64,000 bases of DNA from assembly GCF_916618885.1 (NCBI RefSeq), contig NZ_CAKAKH010000002.1, positions 124,001 to 188,000 of the forward strand, given 5' to 3'. Position numbers and translations under genes: made by a program. The notes beneath the pieces are model-generated. The model did not search any database. It was not told where the DNA came from and worked only from the letters and a program-made list of their open reading frames with translations. This DNA comes from Marinilactibacillus sp. Marseille-P9653. GTDB taxonomy: Bacteria > Bacillota > Bacilli > Lactobacillales > Carnobacteriaceae_A. How positions within the stretch are numbered: position 1 is the first letter of the stretch; each line of letters opens with the position of its first letter. This document shows, piece by piece, positions 33,703-42,637 of the stretch.

Positions 33703-34242
33703 CTAAACTTTTTTCCATTCCTCAAATAATAGCCCGTAATTGTAAACATCTAGCCATTTACCGTCTTGAAACAGACCTTCGCGGTCGACGCCTTCTCTTT
33801 GGAATCCAATTTTTTCGTAAACTTTGATTGCTGGTTCGTTGTTACTGTGTACGCTTAATCGTATTTTGTGAAGTCCTAACTCATAAAAGGCAAACTTACA
33901 GATGGTATGCACGGCATCTGTTGCGTATCCTTTTCCTCTGTTAGATGCCGGAACGATTGCGAGTCCTAGTTCAGCTCCTCTATTTTTGAATTGTACATCA
34001 GATAAGGATACCCAGCCTACAAATTCGCTAGAAAATCGTTCTCTGATGGCAAACAGAAAGCGTTCATTACTGTCACTATCTCCCTGAAAGGTTTTCCATG
34101 CTTCTTCATTCCAAGGATGAAAGGTATCCCAGCTAATATTGCGTAAAAATTCATTGTCCCACTGGTATTGCGTCAGCATCCCGAAATCTTCTTCCTCAAA
34201 GTGTGTAAAGGCAACTTTTTCTCCTGATATGACATTTTCCAT
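33703..34242 (-). CDS. GNAT acetyltransferase (RimJ/RimL-like)
   Basis: A 179-residue acetyltransferase with 'EFVGWVSLSD', 'AELGLAIVPASNRGKGYATDAV' (acetyl-CoA loop) and 'IRLSVHSNNEPAIKVYEKIGFQREGVDREG', the RimJ/RimL-type layout. Members acetylate ribosomal protein N-termini, drugs or small amines; the target here is unknown. It is a single gene on the minus strand, converging with pdxR. Confidence 0.85.
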   Translation of the reverse strand: MENVISGEKVAFTHFEEEDFGMLTQYQWDNEFLRNISWDTFHPWNEEAWKTFQGDSDSNERFLFAIRERFSSEFVGWVSLSDVQFKNRGAELGLAIVPASNRGKGYATDAVHTICKFAFYELGLHKIRLSVHSNNEPAIKVYEKIGFQREGVDREGLFQDGKWLDVYNYGLLFEEWKKV

Positions 34243-34317
34243 ATGTATACGCTCCTTTTTTTATAAATAATCTTAGTAGCATTATTAAAGAACGATTTTT
34301 TAAAATTTCAATTCAAT

Positions 34318-34473
34318 CTACGGCGTATTCACAAAGCTATAAAGCAAGAAACCAATAAATCCTAGAATCAAGATGATTACCACGATAAACAGCAAGGAAA
34401 ACACACCAAAACAGGAATATCCCTTACCTTTATACAATTGCTTTTCATTCTCTTCTTCAAATGAATTATGCAA
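34318..34473 (-). CDS. Small single-pass membrane protein (start uncertain)
   Basis: A short protein with an acidic/polar N-terminus and one strong C-terminal membrane helix ('FGVFSLLFIVVIILILGFIGFLLY'). The frame is open from a TTG at 34500, but the only good ribosome site, GGAGAGGAG (about 34482-34490), points to TTG 34473, giving about 51 residues. No ATG is available. It is divergent from the DUF3885 gene. Not recognised; the helix is the only evidence of function. Confidence 0.4.
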   Translation of the reverse strand: MHNSFEEENEKQLYKGKGYSCFGVFSLLFIVVIILILGFIGFLLYSFVNTP

Positions 34474-34560
34474 TTCACATTTCTCCTCTCCATTAAACAA
34501 TCTTTTGTCTTAATACGGTATACTAAACTAACGTACGAATCAAACTTACGAGGTGTTTTG

Positions 34561-35196
34561 ATGTATTTAGATGATTTCATGCAACAGCATTTTCCTAATC
34601 TAGAACTTTATCCCTCCTTATTTTATAAATGGGGAATTGGGATTCGATATGAACTTGGGCAAGAGAAAAATGATTCACTAGAGTCTTATTTATACGATGC
34701 CTATAAACGAGCGAAGACCCTTTTTGAATTTCTCCATCAGCCTGACGATACTATACTTATTGTAATAGATGTCTCAGATAAGGAAACCGGGAAACCATTC
34801 GAACGTCAACTTAAGAATTTTGCTCCTTATGTAGACAAACATCTATTATTCAAGATACAGTATCAGCAGCTTCACTCTACCGATTTAGAGGATGATATCG
34901 ACCCGTTCCCAGTTCACAGATTCACCTTACGTTGTCAAACGGCTGAACTCCAGTATGCTCCTATGCTTAAAGCACTCTGCAATCAGGATTTCAGCATACA
35001 ACCGAGCTTGTCTCACTTTGTTTACTTCATTAATATAAACAAGAAAACCATTTTCCAAGTGTATGATGACCGTGGCTGTGATGTAATCGCTCGTTCTCCA
35101 GATGCTTTGAAAGAAGCTTATACGACCTTTAATGATTGGATTTTAGATTATGATCGACTGAAAATCGATAACACTTTTCGTCGAATATCGGTTTAA
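34561..35196 (+). CDS. DUF3885-like protein
   Basis: A soluble protein of about 211 residues. The frame is open from 34468, but ATG 34561 follows GAGGTG and gives a natural N-terminus, 'MYLDDFMQQHFPNLELYPSLFYKWGIGIRYELGQ'. The 'FYKW.IGIRYELG' core is characteristic of DUF3885 proteins, found singly in many Firmicutes and of unknown function. No membrane segment. The 200 bases after it hold only A/T-rich DNA with no clear terminator. Confidence 0.7.
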   Translation: MYLDDFMQQHFPNLELYPSLFYKWGIGIRYELGQEKNDSLESYLYDAYKRAKTLFEFLHQPDDTILIVIDVSDKETGKPFERQLKNFAPYVDKHLLFKIQYQQLHSTDLEDDIDPFPVHRFTLRCQTAELQYAPMLKALCNQDFSIQPSLSHFVYFININKKTIFQVYDDRGCDVIARSPDALKEAYTTFNDWILDYDRLKIDNTFRRISV

Positions 35197-35399
35197 GATT
35201 TTCAAAAAGATAAATAGTAGAATCTAAAAACCGATCTTCACCCTCATTATAGCGATTTGATTAATCGCAAACTACAAAGAAATAAAATGGATCTCACGAA
35301 AAACTTATAAGATATTTTCTTATAAAATGAGATAAGATTTTACATTTATTTAGCTTATACTCTCTTAAAAAGCATTTTACTTGGAAAGGAAGAGATACT

Positions 35400-36731
35400 T
35401 TGAAGAAAGCTTTATCTGTAGTCGGATTGGTCCTCGTTGTTTCAGGGTTCTTTTGGTTTAATCTACGTGATTTCCAAACACCTGCGGACAATGTATCTGA
35501 ACTCTTTGTTGCCTCAAACGGCGATGACGAGAATCCAGGAACCATTGACGAACCGTTAAAAACTTTAGAAGCTGCCGCAGATCAAGCTGTTGCCGGGACG
35601 ACTGTGTCTATTCGAGAAGGCACCTACTTTGAATCCCTTATTGTCCAACATAGCGGTACTGCCTCAGGTCCAATCGTATTTCAAGCGTACTCTGGCGAAG
35701 AGGTTCATTTAAGTGGTGAACGATTTGAAGATACCCCTGATGACCGTGCATTAGTTAAAATTGATGGATACAATCATATCTCAATAAAAGGACTGACACT
35801 TGAAAATCTCTCCACAGATGATCCTGACAAAACGGTCATAGGTATGTTAATCACTGGACCCAGTCAACATATCAAACTCACTGATAATTGGATTGAAAAT
35901 ATTGTGACCACTGCATTTGAAGGAAACGCACATGGAATCGCTGTGTACGGTAACGCATCTATTCAAAATATTGAGATTCATAAAAACACTTTGACCAACC
36001 TTAAACTTGGACTGAGCGAAGCACTTGTGGTTAATGGAAATGTCAGTGATTTTTCTATTAAGGAAAACCATATCTATGAAACAGATAATATCGCTATCGA
36101 TGCTATCGGATATGAAGGTATTGCAGATGATACCAATGAAGATTATGCTCGAGACGGAATTATCAGTGAAAATTTAGTCCACAACAACTCCAGTTATCAC
36201 AATTCAAGTTACCAGAACGATTATAGTGCTGGCGGAATTTATATAGATGGTGGGCAAGATATCACAATTGAAAACAATACCGTTCACCAAAACGATATCG
36301 GTATCGAAGCGACTTCAGAACACAAGGATCGATCAGCCAATCATATAAAAATACTGAATAATGACGTTTACGAAAATACTTATGCAGGTATTTCCATTGG
36401 TGGTTATGATGCCGATAGAGGGCGAACAACCAACTCACTGATTTCAGGAAATACATTGACTGATAATGATATGATTGGTCTTGAAGGTGGACAGATCTTA
36501 TTTCAGTACTATTCTGATTCAAATATAATCGAGTCCAATGAACTGACAGCTTCTTCTGGTTTGTTTATCAGTCATGAATATACAGGAAATACAGATACAA
36601 TTTTTGAAGATAATCGCTATCACCTTAGCGACGACATTCGTCCTAGATGGTTATGGAATAATAAAGAAGTTTACTCACTAGAAGACTTCCAAAAACTCAC
36701 GAACAGTCACAATGAATCATTCGTTCCATGA
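35400..36731 (+). CDS. Secreted or membrane-anchored right-handed beta-helix protein
   Basis: A 443-residue protein starting at TTG 35400 seven bases after a GGAAAGGAAG site. Residues 1-21 are a signal peptide or anchor ('KKALSVVGLVLVVSGFFWF'). Then comes the DUF1565-type entry 'LFVASNGDDENPGTIDEPLKTLEAA', seen in pectate-lyase-like proteins. Eight or more coils follow with N-rich repeats such as 'IQNIEIHKNTLTNL' and 'ITIENNTVHQNDIGIEA'. This predicts an extracellular polysaccharide-binding or -cleaving protein. No catalytic set can be assigned by eye, so lyase activity is only possible. Confidence 0.8.
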   Translation: MKKALSVVGLVLVVSGFFWFNLRDFQTPADNVSELFVASNGDDENPGTIDEPLKTLEAAADQAVAGTTVSIREGTYFESLIVQHSGTASGPIVFQAYSGEEVHLSGERFEDTPDDRALVKIDGYNHISIKGLTLENLSTDDPDKTVIGMLITGPSQHIKLTDNWIENIVTTAFEGNAHGIAVYGNASIQNIEIHKNTLTNLKLGLSEALVVNGNVSDFSIKENHIYETDNIAIDAIGYEGIADDTNEDYARDGIISENLVHNNSSYHNSSYQNDYSAGGIYIDGGQDITIENNTVHQNDIGIEATSEHKDRSANHIKILNNDVYENTYAGISIGGYDADRGRTTNSLISGNTLTDNDMIGLEGGQILFQYYSDSNIIESNELTASSGLFISHEYTGNTDTIFEDNRYHLSDDIRPRWLWNNKEVYSLEDFQKLTNSHNESFVP

Positions 36732-36766
36732 TATTGACTAAACTACTTTGAAAAAATGTATGCTCC

Positions 36767-37300
36767 ATGAGTGGAAAAAGAAAAGTCGTTTTGTTTATCG
36801 CTACCAGTCTGGATGGTTTTATTGCTACAGAAGAAGAAACGTTAGAATGGTTATTTGAAGTGGAGGGAGAAGGCGATAATGGGTATTCAGCCTTTTACGA
36901 TACGATTGATACAGTTTTGATGGGCAAAAAAACTTATGATTGGATCTTAAATAATCATCAATTCACGGAATACCCCTATAAAGATAAGCAAAGTTTTGTT
37001 TTTTCAAAACTTGAACACAAAAACACTGATGATGTTCAGTTTATAAAAAACGATATTCCACAGTTTATAAATCAGCTGAAAAAGAACAATGGTAAAACTA
37101 TCTGGTTAGTTGGTGGCGGACAACTTTTTACTTATTTTCTGAAAAATAAACTTGTCGATGAACTTTATGTCACGGTCGCTCCAAAAATTATTGTTACAGG
37201 TATTCCACTCTTCAACCCTGGCTCTTATCATGTAGACCTTACGTTGATTGGCACACAGACTTTTAATCAGTTTGTCGAATTGCATTATAAAGTTCTATGA
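36767..37300 (+). CDS. Dihydrofolate reductase / RibD C-terminal domain-like protein
   Basis: A 177-residue reductase-like protein of the RibD_C family (YwjB/YyaP-like): 'VVLFIATSLDGFIATEEETLEWL', 'DTVLMGKKTYDWI' and 'IWLVGGGQLFTYFLKNKLVDELYVTVAPKI', the typical NADPH-binding elements. Physiological substrate unknown. No good ribosome site precedes ATG 36767, but the N-terminus aligns with the family. It lies 35 bases after the beta-helix gene and may be co-transcribed with it. Confidence 0.82.
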   Translation: MSGKRKVVLFIATSLDGFIATEEETLEWLFEVEGEGDNGYSAFYDTIDTVLMGKKTYDWILNNHQFTEYPYKDKQSFVFSKLEHKNTDDVQFIKNDIPQFINQLKKNNGKTIWLVGGGQLFTYFLKNKLVDELYVTVAPKIIVTGIPLFNPGSYHVDLTLIGTQTFNQFVELHYKVL

Positions 37301-37313
37301 ATTTTAACTTGTT

Positions 37314-37351
37314 GAAAAGAAGCTTTCCGTAACTCTGAAAGCTTCTTTTTT
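37314..37351 (+). terminator. Terminator after the RibD-like gene
   Basis: Stem AAAGAAGCTTTC / GAAAGCTTCTTT with a T-run. Confidence 0.85.
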
Positions 37352-37459
37352 ACGTAATTTAAAACAAAGTTTTTACTGCTATCTGGATTGAATTGTGTTA
37401 CAGTTTTCTTCGTAAGTTAAATTTGATCCGCTTTCAAAATATTTCGTATAGGAGCTTTT

Positions 37460-38647
37460 ATGTATTCATTACTTTTACTGATTATTTATATCGCCTTTAT
37501 CAGTCTCGGATTACCCGATTCTTTGCTTGGTTCAGCTTGGCCTGTTATGCAAGGAGAGCTCAATGTCCCCGTTTCGTACGCTGGGCTTATCACCATGACG
37601 ATAGCTGGTGGAACCATTATTTCCAGTTTATTTTCAGACAAACTGACTAAAAGACTTGGTGCTGGTTTAGTAACTTTTTTGAGTGTTCTGACTACAGCTA
37701 TTGCGCTTTTCGGTTTTTCAATTTCGAGTACGTTCGTCTCCTTAATTTTATGGGCTATCCCTTATGGTCTTGGTGCCGGTGCAGTTGATGCGGCTTTAAA
37801 CAATTACGTGGCACTCTATTATGGTCCAAAACATATGAACTGGCTTCATTGTTTCTGGGGTGTTGGCGCTTCGATTAGCCCTTACATCATGGGATTTTAC
37901 TTAACAAGAGGAGACAGTTGGTCTAGCGGCTACCAAACTGTGGGGATCATTCAAGTTGTCATTTCTCTTATTCTACTTTTCAGTTTACCTTTGTGGAGAG
38001 GTGGATACAAAAGTATCGAGGACTCTGAGATTGCAGAATCCAAATCACTGACTTTCAAAGAAATTTTCAGACTGAGCGGTATCGTTCCCCTTTTGATCGC
38101 ATTTTTTGCATATCAGGCAATTGAACAAACTACAGGACTATGGGCAAGTACTTATCTTGTTGAAGCCAGATCAGTCGATCCTGAAACGGCTGCTCAATTC
38201 GCTTCGTTCTTCTTTTTAGGGATTACTTTTGGTCGATTTATTTGTGGGTTTATAGCCAATCGATTAGGAGATACAAAGTTAATTAGAATTGGAACAGGTA
38301 TCTTATTCATTGGAATTCTTTTACTATTTATTCCAACAACTTTCACTGGCTTTGCCCTCTCAGGGCTCGTGATTATTGGGATCGGCTGTGCTCCAATCTA
38401 TCCCTCGGTTATTCATAGTACACCAGTAAACTTTGGAAAAGCTTATTCTCAGTCCATTATCGGTATTCAAATGGCGGTAGCTTATTTTGGAACAACCTTC
38501 ATGCCGCCATTATTCGGATGGGTTGCTTCAATCTTGAGTATTCAATTATATCCCGTATACCTTTGCTTCTTTACAATCATCATGTTCATCTATAATGAAC
38601 GACTGAACACGATCGTAAAAAACCGTTCACTCAAAACAATGAATTAA
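37460..38647 (+). CDS. Major facilitator superfamily transporter
   Basis: A 395-residue carrier with 12 hydrophobic helices. The N-terminus 'IYIAFISLGLPDSLLGSAWPVMQGEL' and the loop 'LFSDKLTKRLGAG' (motif A) are typical of MFS proteins related to sugar or drug carriers. 'GLGAGAVDAALNNYVALYYGPKHMNWLHCFWGVGASISPYIMG' recalls FucP/YfkF-like members. AGGAGC precedes ATG 37460. Single gene; substrate unknown. Confidence 0.83.
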   Translation: MYSLLLLIIYIAFISLGLPDSLLGSAWPVMQGELNVPVSYAGLITMTIAGGTIISSLFSDKLTKRLGAGLVTFLSVLTTAIALFGFSISSTFVSLILWAIPYGLGAGAVDAALNNYVALYYGPKHMNWLHCFWGVGASISPYIMGFYLTRGDSWSSGYQTVGIIQVVISLILLFSLPLWRGGYKSIEDSEIAESKSLTFKEIFRLSGIVPLLIAFFAYQAIEQTTGLWASTYLVEARSVDPETAAQFASFFFLGITFGRFICGFIANRLGDTKLIRIGTGILFIGILLLFIPTTFTGFALSGLVIIGIGCAPIYPSVIHSTPVNFGKAYSQSIIGIQMAVAYFGTTFMPPLFGWVASILSIQLYPVYLCFFTIIMFIYNERLNTIVKNRSLKTMN

Positions 38648-38652
38648 TGCAT

Positions 38653-38704
38653 AAAAAGACTAGTGGGAAAACTGCAAGAATCCGCAGCTTCCCTCACTAG
38701 TCTC
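38653..38704. terminator. Terminator between the MFS and MerR genes
   Basis: A long stem of GACTAGTG / CACTAGTC plus inner GC pairs, A-rich before and T-rich after, usable in both directions. Confidence 0.75.
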
Positions 38705-38711
38705 TTATGTT

Positions 38712-39518
38712 TTATATTTTTTTGGCGAATTTAACTTGTATTTCCGTAATAAACGCCTCAGGATTTTCATGCACACTTTGATGAATCGGAAATTCGTAGA
38801 AGTAACCCGTTAGTTCATACTGATTTTTCGAAGCAAATTTCAAGATATCCTCATACGCTTTGTATAAACCCGCTTCTGCCCCAGTATAAAGCATGCTTAA
38901 ATAGTTCCCAGCTGGCTTAACAAAGGCCCCCTGAGTTACCTGACCTTTTTCAAGGTAAAAGTAATCGTAGAATTCATCTTTACTATTTTGGATTTTCTTT
39001 CGGGTGTGAATCATATAGCCATAGCGATTATTGGTAAATAAATATTTCCCTTCATCATTCAATAACTGATATACAGCATTAAACGTTGTCAAAAGGTCAT
39101 CTGTTTCCAATACTTCACTTAACGTCAGGTATTCTTCCTGCAATTCAATCTCTTCAATATTAAAGAATCCTCTTTCAGTCATCTTGATTTGTTTTAATTT
39201 TCTAGTGGCTAGTTGTCTGATTTCTTTTAAAGATTCAATTTGCTTGTCTAATTCATCAATTTTACTTTCAAGAATCGTTTTGGAATGAGACATGTCCCCA
39301 TCAATAATTTTTTTAATATCCTCCAGAGGAATTTCCAGTTCTTTCAAAGATAAAATAACAGCTAGGTCCATTGACTTCTCAACTGAATAGTATCGATAAC
39401 CGTTATCATCCTTAAAGTCAGGAGAAAACAATCCGATCTCATCATAGTAATGTAACGTTCTCTTGTTGATACCTAACAGACTAGCCAATTCCGAAACTTT
39501 AAATCTGTACTTTTTCAT
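38712..39518 (-). CDS. MerR-family regulator with GyrI-like effector domain
   Basis: A regulator of about 268 residues: a MerR winged helix ('FKVSELASLLGINKRTLHYYDEIGLFSPDFKDDNGYRYYS', about 5-45), a coiled dimer helix ('LESKIDELDKQIESLKEIRQLATRKLKQI') and a C-terminal GyrI/BmrR-like ligand domain ('GYFYEFPIHQSV', 'FITEIQVKFAKKI'). The frame is open to 39572, but GGGGGAAGAGG precedes ATG 39518, and a longer product would run across the divergent promoter. It faces the acetyltransferase gene across a MerR-type operator, its likely target. Confidence 0.85.
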   Translation of the reverse strand: MKKYRFKVSELASLLGINKRTLHYYDEIGLFSPDFKDDNGYRYYSVEKSMDLAVILSLKELEIPLEDIKKIIDGDMSHSKTILESKIDELDKQIESLKEIRQLATRKLKQIKMTERGFFNIEEIELQEEYLTLSEVLETDDLLTTFNAVYQLLNDEGKYLFTNNRYGYMIHTRKKIQNSKDEFYDYFYLEKGQVTQGAFVKPAGNYLSMLYTGAEAGLYKAYEDILKFASKNQYELTGYFYEFPIHQSVHENPEAFITEIQVKFAKKI

Positions 39519-39529
39519 CCTCTTCCCCC

Positions 39530-39560
39530 TTGACCTTACAGTAACTGTAGCGTTTATACT
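39530..39560 (+). promoter_or_regulatory. MerR-controlled promoter with 19-bp spacer and central dyad
   Basis: TTGACC (-35, 39530-39535), a 19-bp spacer and TATACT (-10, 39555-39560). The spacer holds the dyad CTTACAG-TAA-CTGTAG (about 39535-39550). Over-long 19-bp spacing with a dyad is the signature of MerR-activated promoters. It points to the acetyltransferase gene. Confidence 0.75.
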
Positions 39561-39596
39561 TATAGTAATCAATAAACTAGGACGAAGAAAGGTGTT

Positions 39597-40235
39597 ATGA
39601 TGAAAAAAGTTGTATATAGAGTATTAGAAAAAGGAGATATTCCGTCACTGGTTTCTATTCTAATCAAAAACTGGAAGTTTGATCAAACTCTTTCTGAAAA
39701 GAATGCTTACCATATGGGAACCTCTTTTCTAAATTATGAACTAGCTAAATCATCTTATACGGAAGTCGCTGAAGTTGATGGAGAAGTAGTCGGTATGCTA
39801 GCAAGTAGTTTTGGTAAAGTCCCTCTAAGTAGCAGACTGTATTTACTGAATGTTTTGGTGCACGGTATTCCTTTATTGCTATCCAAAGAAGGCAGAGCCA
39901 GTCTAAGGATTCAAAGAGAAGTTCTTTCAAATGACCAGCAGCTATTTGATCAGTTAGACGAAACTTTTGAAGGAGAAGTTACCTTATTTGCTGTTGGAGA
40001 AAAAGCACAAGGCTTAGGGATCGGTTCTGGACTATTCAATCGATTCTTGGAACAAATGAAAAAAAGAAACCTCAATCATTTCTTCCTTTATACGGATACA
40101 AACTGTAATTATGGTTTTTACGAACATAAAGGACTAGACAGAATCGCAGAAAAAACCTACTCTATCAAAGCTTCTACAAAATTTGATATGACTTCTTTTA
40201 TTTATTCAGGAAAAAGAACAAATCTTGAAACCTAA
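39597..40235 (+). CDS. GNAT family N-acetyltransferase, predicted MerR target
   Basis: A 212-residue acetyltransferase: 'VVYRVLEKGDIPSLVSIL' at the start, 'AEVDGEVVGMLASSFG' and the acetyl-CoA motif 'LFAVGEKAQGLGIGSGLFNRFLEQMKKRNLNHFFLYTDTNCNYGFYEHKGL'. Acceptor unknown. GAAAGG precedes two adjacent ATGs (39597 and 39600). Its promoter has the MerR hallmark 19-bp spacer and the regulator lies divergently upstream, so expression is likely ligand-induced, as for drug-modifying or polyamine acetyltransferases. Confidence 0.85.
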   Translation: MMKKVVYRVLEKGDIPSLVSILIKNWKFDQTLSEKNAYHMGTSFLNYELAKSSYTEVAEVDGEVVGMLASSFGKVPLSSRLYLLNVLVHGIPLLLSKEGRASLRIQREVLSNDQQLFDQLDETFEGEVTLFAVGEKAQGLGIGSGLFNRFLEQMKKRNLNHFFLYTDTNCNYGFYEHKGLDRIAEKTYSIKASTKFDMTSFIYSGKRTNLET

Positions 40236-40274
40236 CTCCCCGAACAAAATTCAATACCCTATACTCTCGAATTC

Positions 40275-40320
40275 TACCCATGCACTTAGTGAAGCTAAGT
40301 GCATGGGTAGAGTTTTTTCA
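40275..40320 (+). terminator. Terminator of the MerR-linked acetyltransferase gene
   Basis: A perfect 14-bp stem (ACCCATGCACTTAG / CTAAGTGCATGGGT) with a 4-base loop, then T6. The remaining bases to 40561 hold no recognised feature. Confidence 0.85.
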
Positions 40321-40561
40321 CTTATCTAGGAAGCTACCATTCTATATTTATAACTATTATTATTTAAAAAGTATAGATCCAAAATCCAAGTTATTCTTTA
40401 GTGAAAGATAGCCTTCAACATGTTAAAATGATTTAGATATATAGTTAAAGGACATTACTTACGAGAAGAGTGTAAATCAACATGATTCAATAGTAATGAC
40501 TTGGTTGACTATTGAGTGTTGTTGTATCCTTCTTACCACAAACTAAGAAAGGTTGATAACA

Positions 40562-40943
40562 ATGGACAAAGAAAAAACAAGAAAAAGAAACCCGAAAGAA
40601 AAAAGAGGCCACCGAGAGAGCAAACTGAATTCGACAAAAACTCGAATCAGAACGACTTCTAGCCAAGAAGCTTCGTAAAGAAGAAATAGAAGCGCGCAAA
40701 GACGCGATCAAGAACAGAGAACGATTCAAAGGTCTTCAAATCAGACCGACTGTTTCTTTATTTGATAAAGAAGGTCGAGAAGAAGTTGGAGAAAGAAACT
40801 GGAAAGGCTATGGATTTGATATCCATCCTGAAGTTACGATTCCTTCGGCAATCATACTCGCTATTTTTATTGCAATAACGCTATTATTCCCTCAACAGGC
40901 TGAAACATTTTTTGTAAATACACTCGATGTTATTTCTAGTAAC
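40562..40943 (+). pseudogene. 5' part of the BCCT carrier gene, out of frame
   Basis: ATG 40562 follows an AGAAAGG site and starts a basic, Lys-rich frame that stops at 40676-40678. The carrier's own frame is open only from 40629, just after a TGA at 40626-40628. It encodes 'IRQKLESERLLAKKLRKEE', then 'GYGFDIHPEVTIPSAIILAI', which is membrane helix 1 of a BCCT protein, and runs without break into the frame at 40944. It contains no ATG, GTG or TTG start. The natural start is thus probably 40562, with one or more indels in the A-rich stretch 40564-40630. Confidence 0.6.
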
Positions 40944-42497
40944 ATGGGATGGTTTATGATTTTCGCAGCTAATATTTTCATTGTCGCAGGATTGTACTTT
41001 GCATTCAGTCGTTACGGATCCATCGTCATTGGTGGAAAAAAAGCAAAACCAGAGTTCTCTCGTTTTGCCTGGTACGACATGCTACTAAGCGCTGGTATGG
41101 GAATCGGGTTACTGTTCTGGAGTGTTGCAGAACCGATTAATCACCTAGGTAACCCTTCTCCAATGTTTGACTCTGTGGCTCCGAATTCGCCTGCTGCTCA
41201 GTCAGCTATGGCTTCTACATTCTTCCACTGGGGTATTCACCCTTGGGCGATCTACGCTGTCGTTGGACTCGGACTAGCCTTCTTTTCTTATAATAAAGGC
41301 TTACCCTTAACGATTCGCTCTCTTTTCTATCCGTTGATTGGAAATAAAATCTACGGATTCTGGGGAAATATTATCGATATCCTTTCAGTGCTCGCTACAT
41401 TGATGGGACTCGCAACATCACTTGGTCTTGGTGTTTCTCAAGTGAATGCTGGGCTAAACAATTTGTTTGGAATCAGTATTAATACGACTGTCCAAGTTAT
41501 TTTGATCGTTGTGATTACTGGTTTTGCCACGATTTCCGTTATTATGGGATTAGATGGCGGTGTTAAACGTCTAAGCGAAATCAATATGGTTCTAGCTGGT
41601 GTTTTCTTGCTATTCGTATTGATCACAGGTCCCACTGTTTATATCTTAAGTGGGTTCACTCAAAATATTGGCTACTTCGCGGCAAACTTTATCGAAATGA
41701 GTACTTGGACTGAAACCTTCAGGGACAGTAACTGGCAAAGTACCTGGACGATATTCTACTGGTCTTGGTGGATTTCATGGTCACCATTCGTTGGTATGTT
41801 TATCGCACGCGTTTCAAAAGGACGTACGGTTAAAGAATTTATTGTTGGGGTTGTTTTGATTCCAACGGCCATCTCTTTCGTCTGGATGAGCGTATTCGGT
41901 GGAACAGCCATCTTCCAAGAAATGAATGGTATCGCTGATTTAGCATCCGCTGTTGCTATTGATGAGTCACTTGCCTTATTCGCAATGGTTGAAAGCTTAC
42001 CTTACCCTCAAATTCTATCATTTGTCGGAATTGTATTGGTTATTGTTTTCTTCGTTACTTCCGCAGATTCTGGTTCATTGGTTGTCGATCACTTAACTTC
42101 TGGTGGTAAATTGGATTCTCCAATTCCGCAACGTATTTTCTGGACTGCTATTGCAGGGGTTATCGCAGCTACACTACTTGTTGGTGGTGGATTATCCGCT
42201 TTACAGACAGCTTCGGTGATTACCGGCTTGCCGTTCACCTTTATCTTGCTCGCAATGATCTATTCTCTCTATTTAGGTCTAAGACAGGAATTCTTGATTG
42301 AACGAGCAGTTAACCAAAAACTACAAAGAGTTACAGATGATCACATCATCAATGAAGTCATTCAAACACGCGTTCAAGACGAAGCGCTTGTCGAAGCAGT
42401 TGCTGAAAAATTAGCTGAAGAAGAACGATCTAAATCAGGAAAATCATCAGTGACTGTTAGCGAAAAAGAACAAGAAGAGTTAAATAAAGATCAATAA
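40944..42497 (+). CDS. BCCT family betaine/choline/carnitine transporter
   Basis: A secondary carrier for quaternary-amine osmolytes. The BCCT signature is present: 'FYWSWWISWSPFVGMFIARVSKGRT', with the Trp-rich substrate box. Helix 4 carries 'GLATSLGLGVSQVNAGLNNLFG', and the C-terminal tail is charged ('EAVAEKLAEEERSKSGKSS'). From ATG 40944 the product is 517 residues but lacks the first membrane helix, which is encoded in the same frame upstream (about 40830-40905). The 5' end therefore seems frame-shifted. Unless initiation is unusual or the sequence is wrong, function would be impaired. A terminator follows at 42505-42548. Confidence 0.85.
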   Translation: MGWFMIFAANIFIVAGLYFAFSRYGSIVIGGKKAKPEFSRFAWYDMLLSAGMGIGLLFWSVAEPINHLGNPSPMFDSVAPNSPAAQSAMASTFFHWGIHPWAIYAVVGLGLAFFSYNKGLPLTIRSLFYPLIGNKIYGFWGNIIDILSVLATLMGLATSLGLGVSQVNAGLNNLFGISINTTVQVILIVVITGFATISVIMGLDGGVKRLSEINMVLAGVFLLFVLITGPTVYILSGFTQNIGYFAANFIEMSTWTETFRDSNWQSTWTIFYWSWWISWSPFVGMFIARVSKGRTVKEFIVGVVLIPTAISFVWMSVFGGTAIFQEMNGIADLASAVAIDESLALFAMVESLPYPQILSFVGIVLVIVFFVTSADSGSLVVDHLTSGGKLDSPIPQRIFWTAIAGVIAATLLVGGGLSALQTASVITGLPFTFILLAMIYSLYLGLRQEFLIERAVNQKLQRVTDDHIINEVIQTRVQDEALVEAVAEKLAEEERSKSGKSSVTVSEKEQEELNKDQ

Positions 42498-42504
42498 AAA
42501 ACTA

Positions 42505-42548
42505 AAATACCAGAAGTCAGCTTAACTGCTAACTTCTGGTATTTTTTG
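42505..42548 (+). terminator. Terminator of the BCCT gene
   Basis: Stem AAAATACCAGAAGT.AGC / GCT.ACTTCTGGTATTTT with a T-run. Confidence 0.85.
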
Positions 42549-42637
42549 TATTCAATCCTTGAATGACTCAATTGTTTTATTTCGTAGATATACTCAAACT
42601 TAAAAAAACACCCATTAATATAGACAAGATAGGCGTG

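Noticed and set aside
34377-34580. Alternative 67-residue frame overlapping the small membrane protein
   Set aside because: It lacks a ribosome site and reads through the other frame's membrane helix; the hydrophobic frame is the better candidate.
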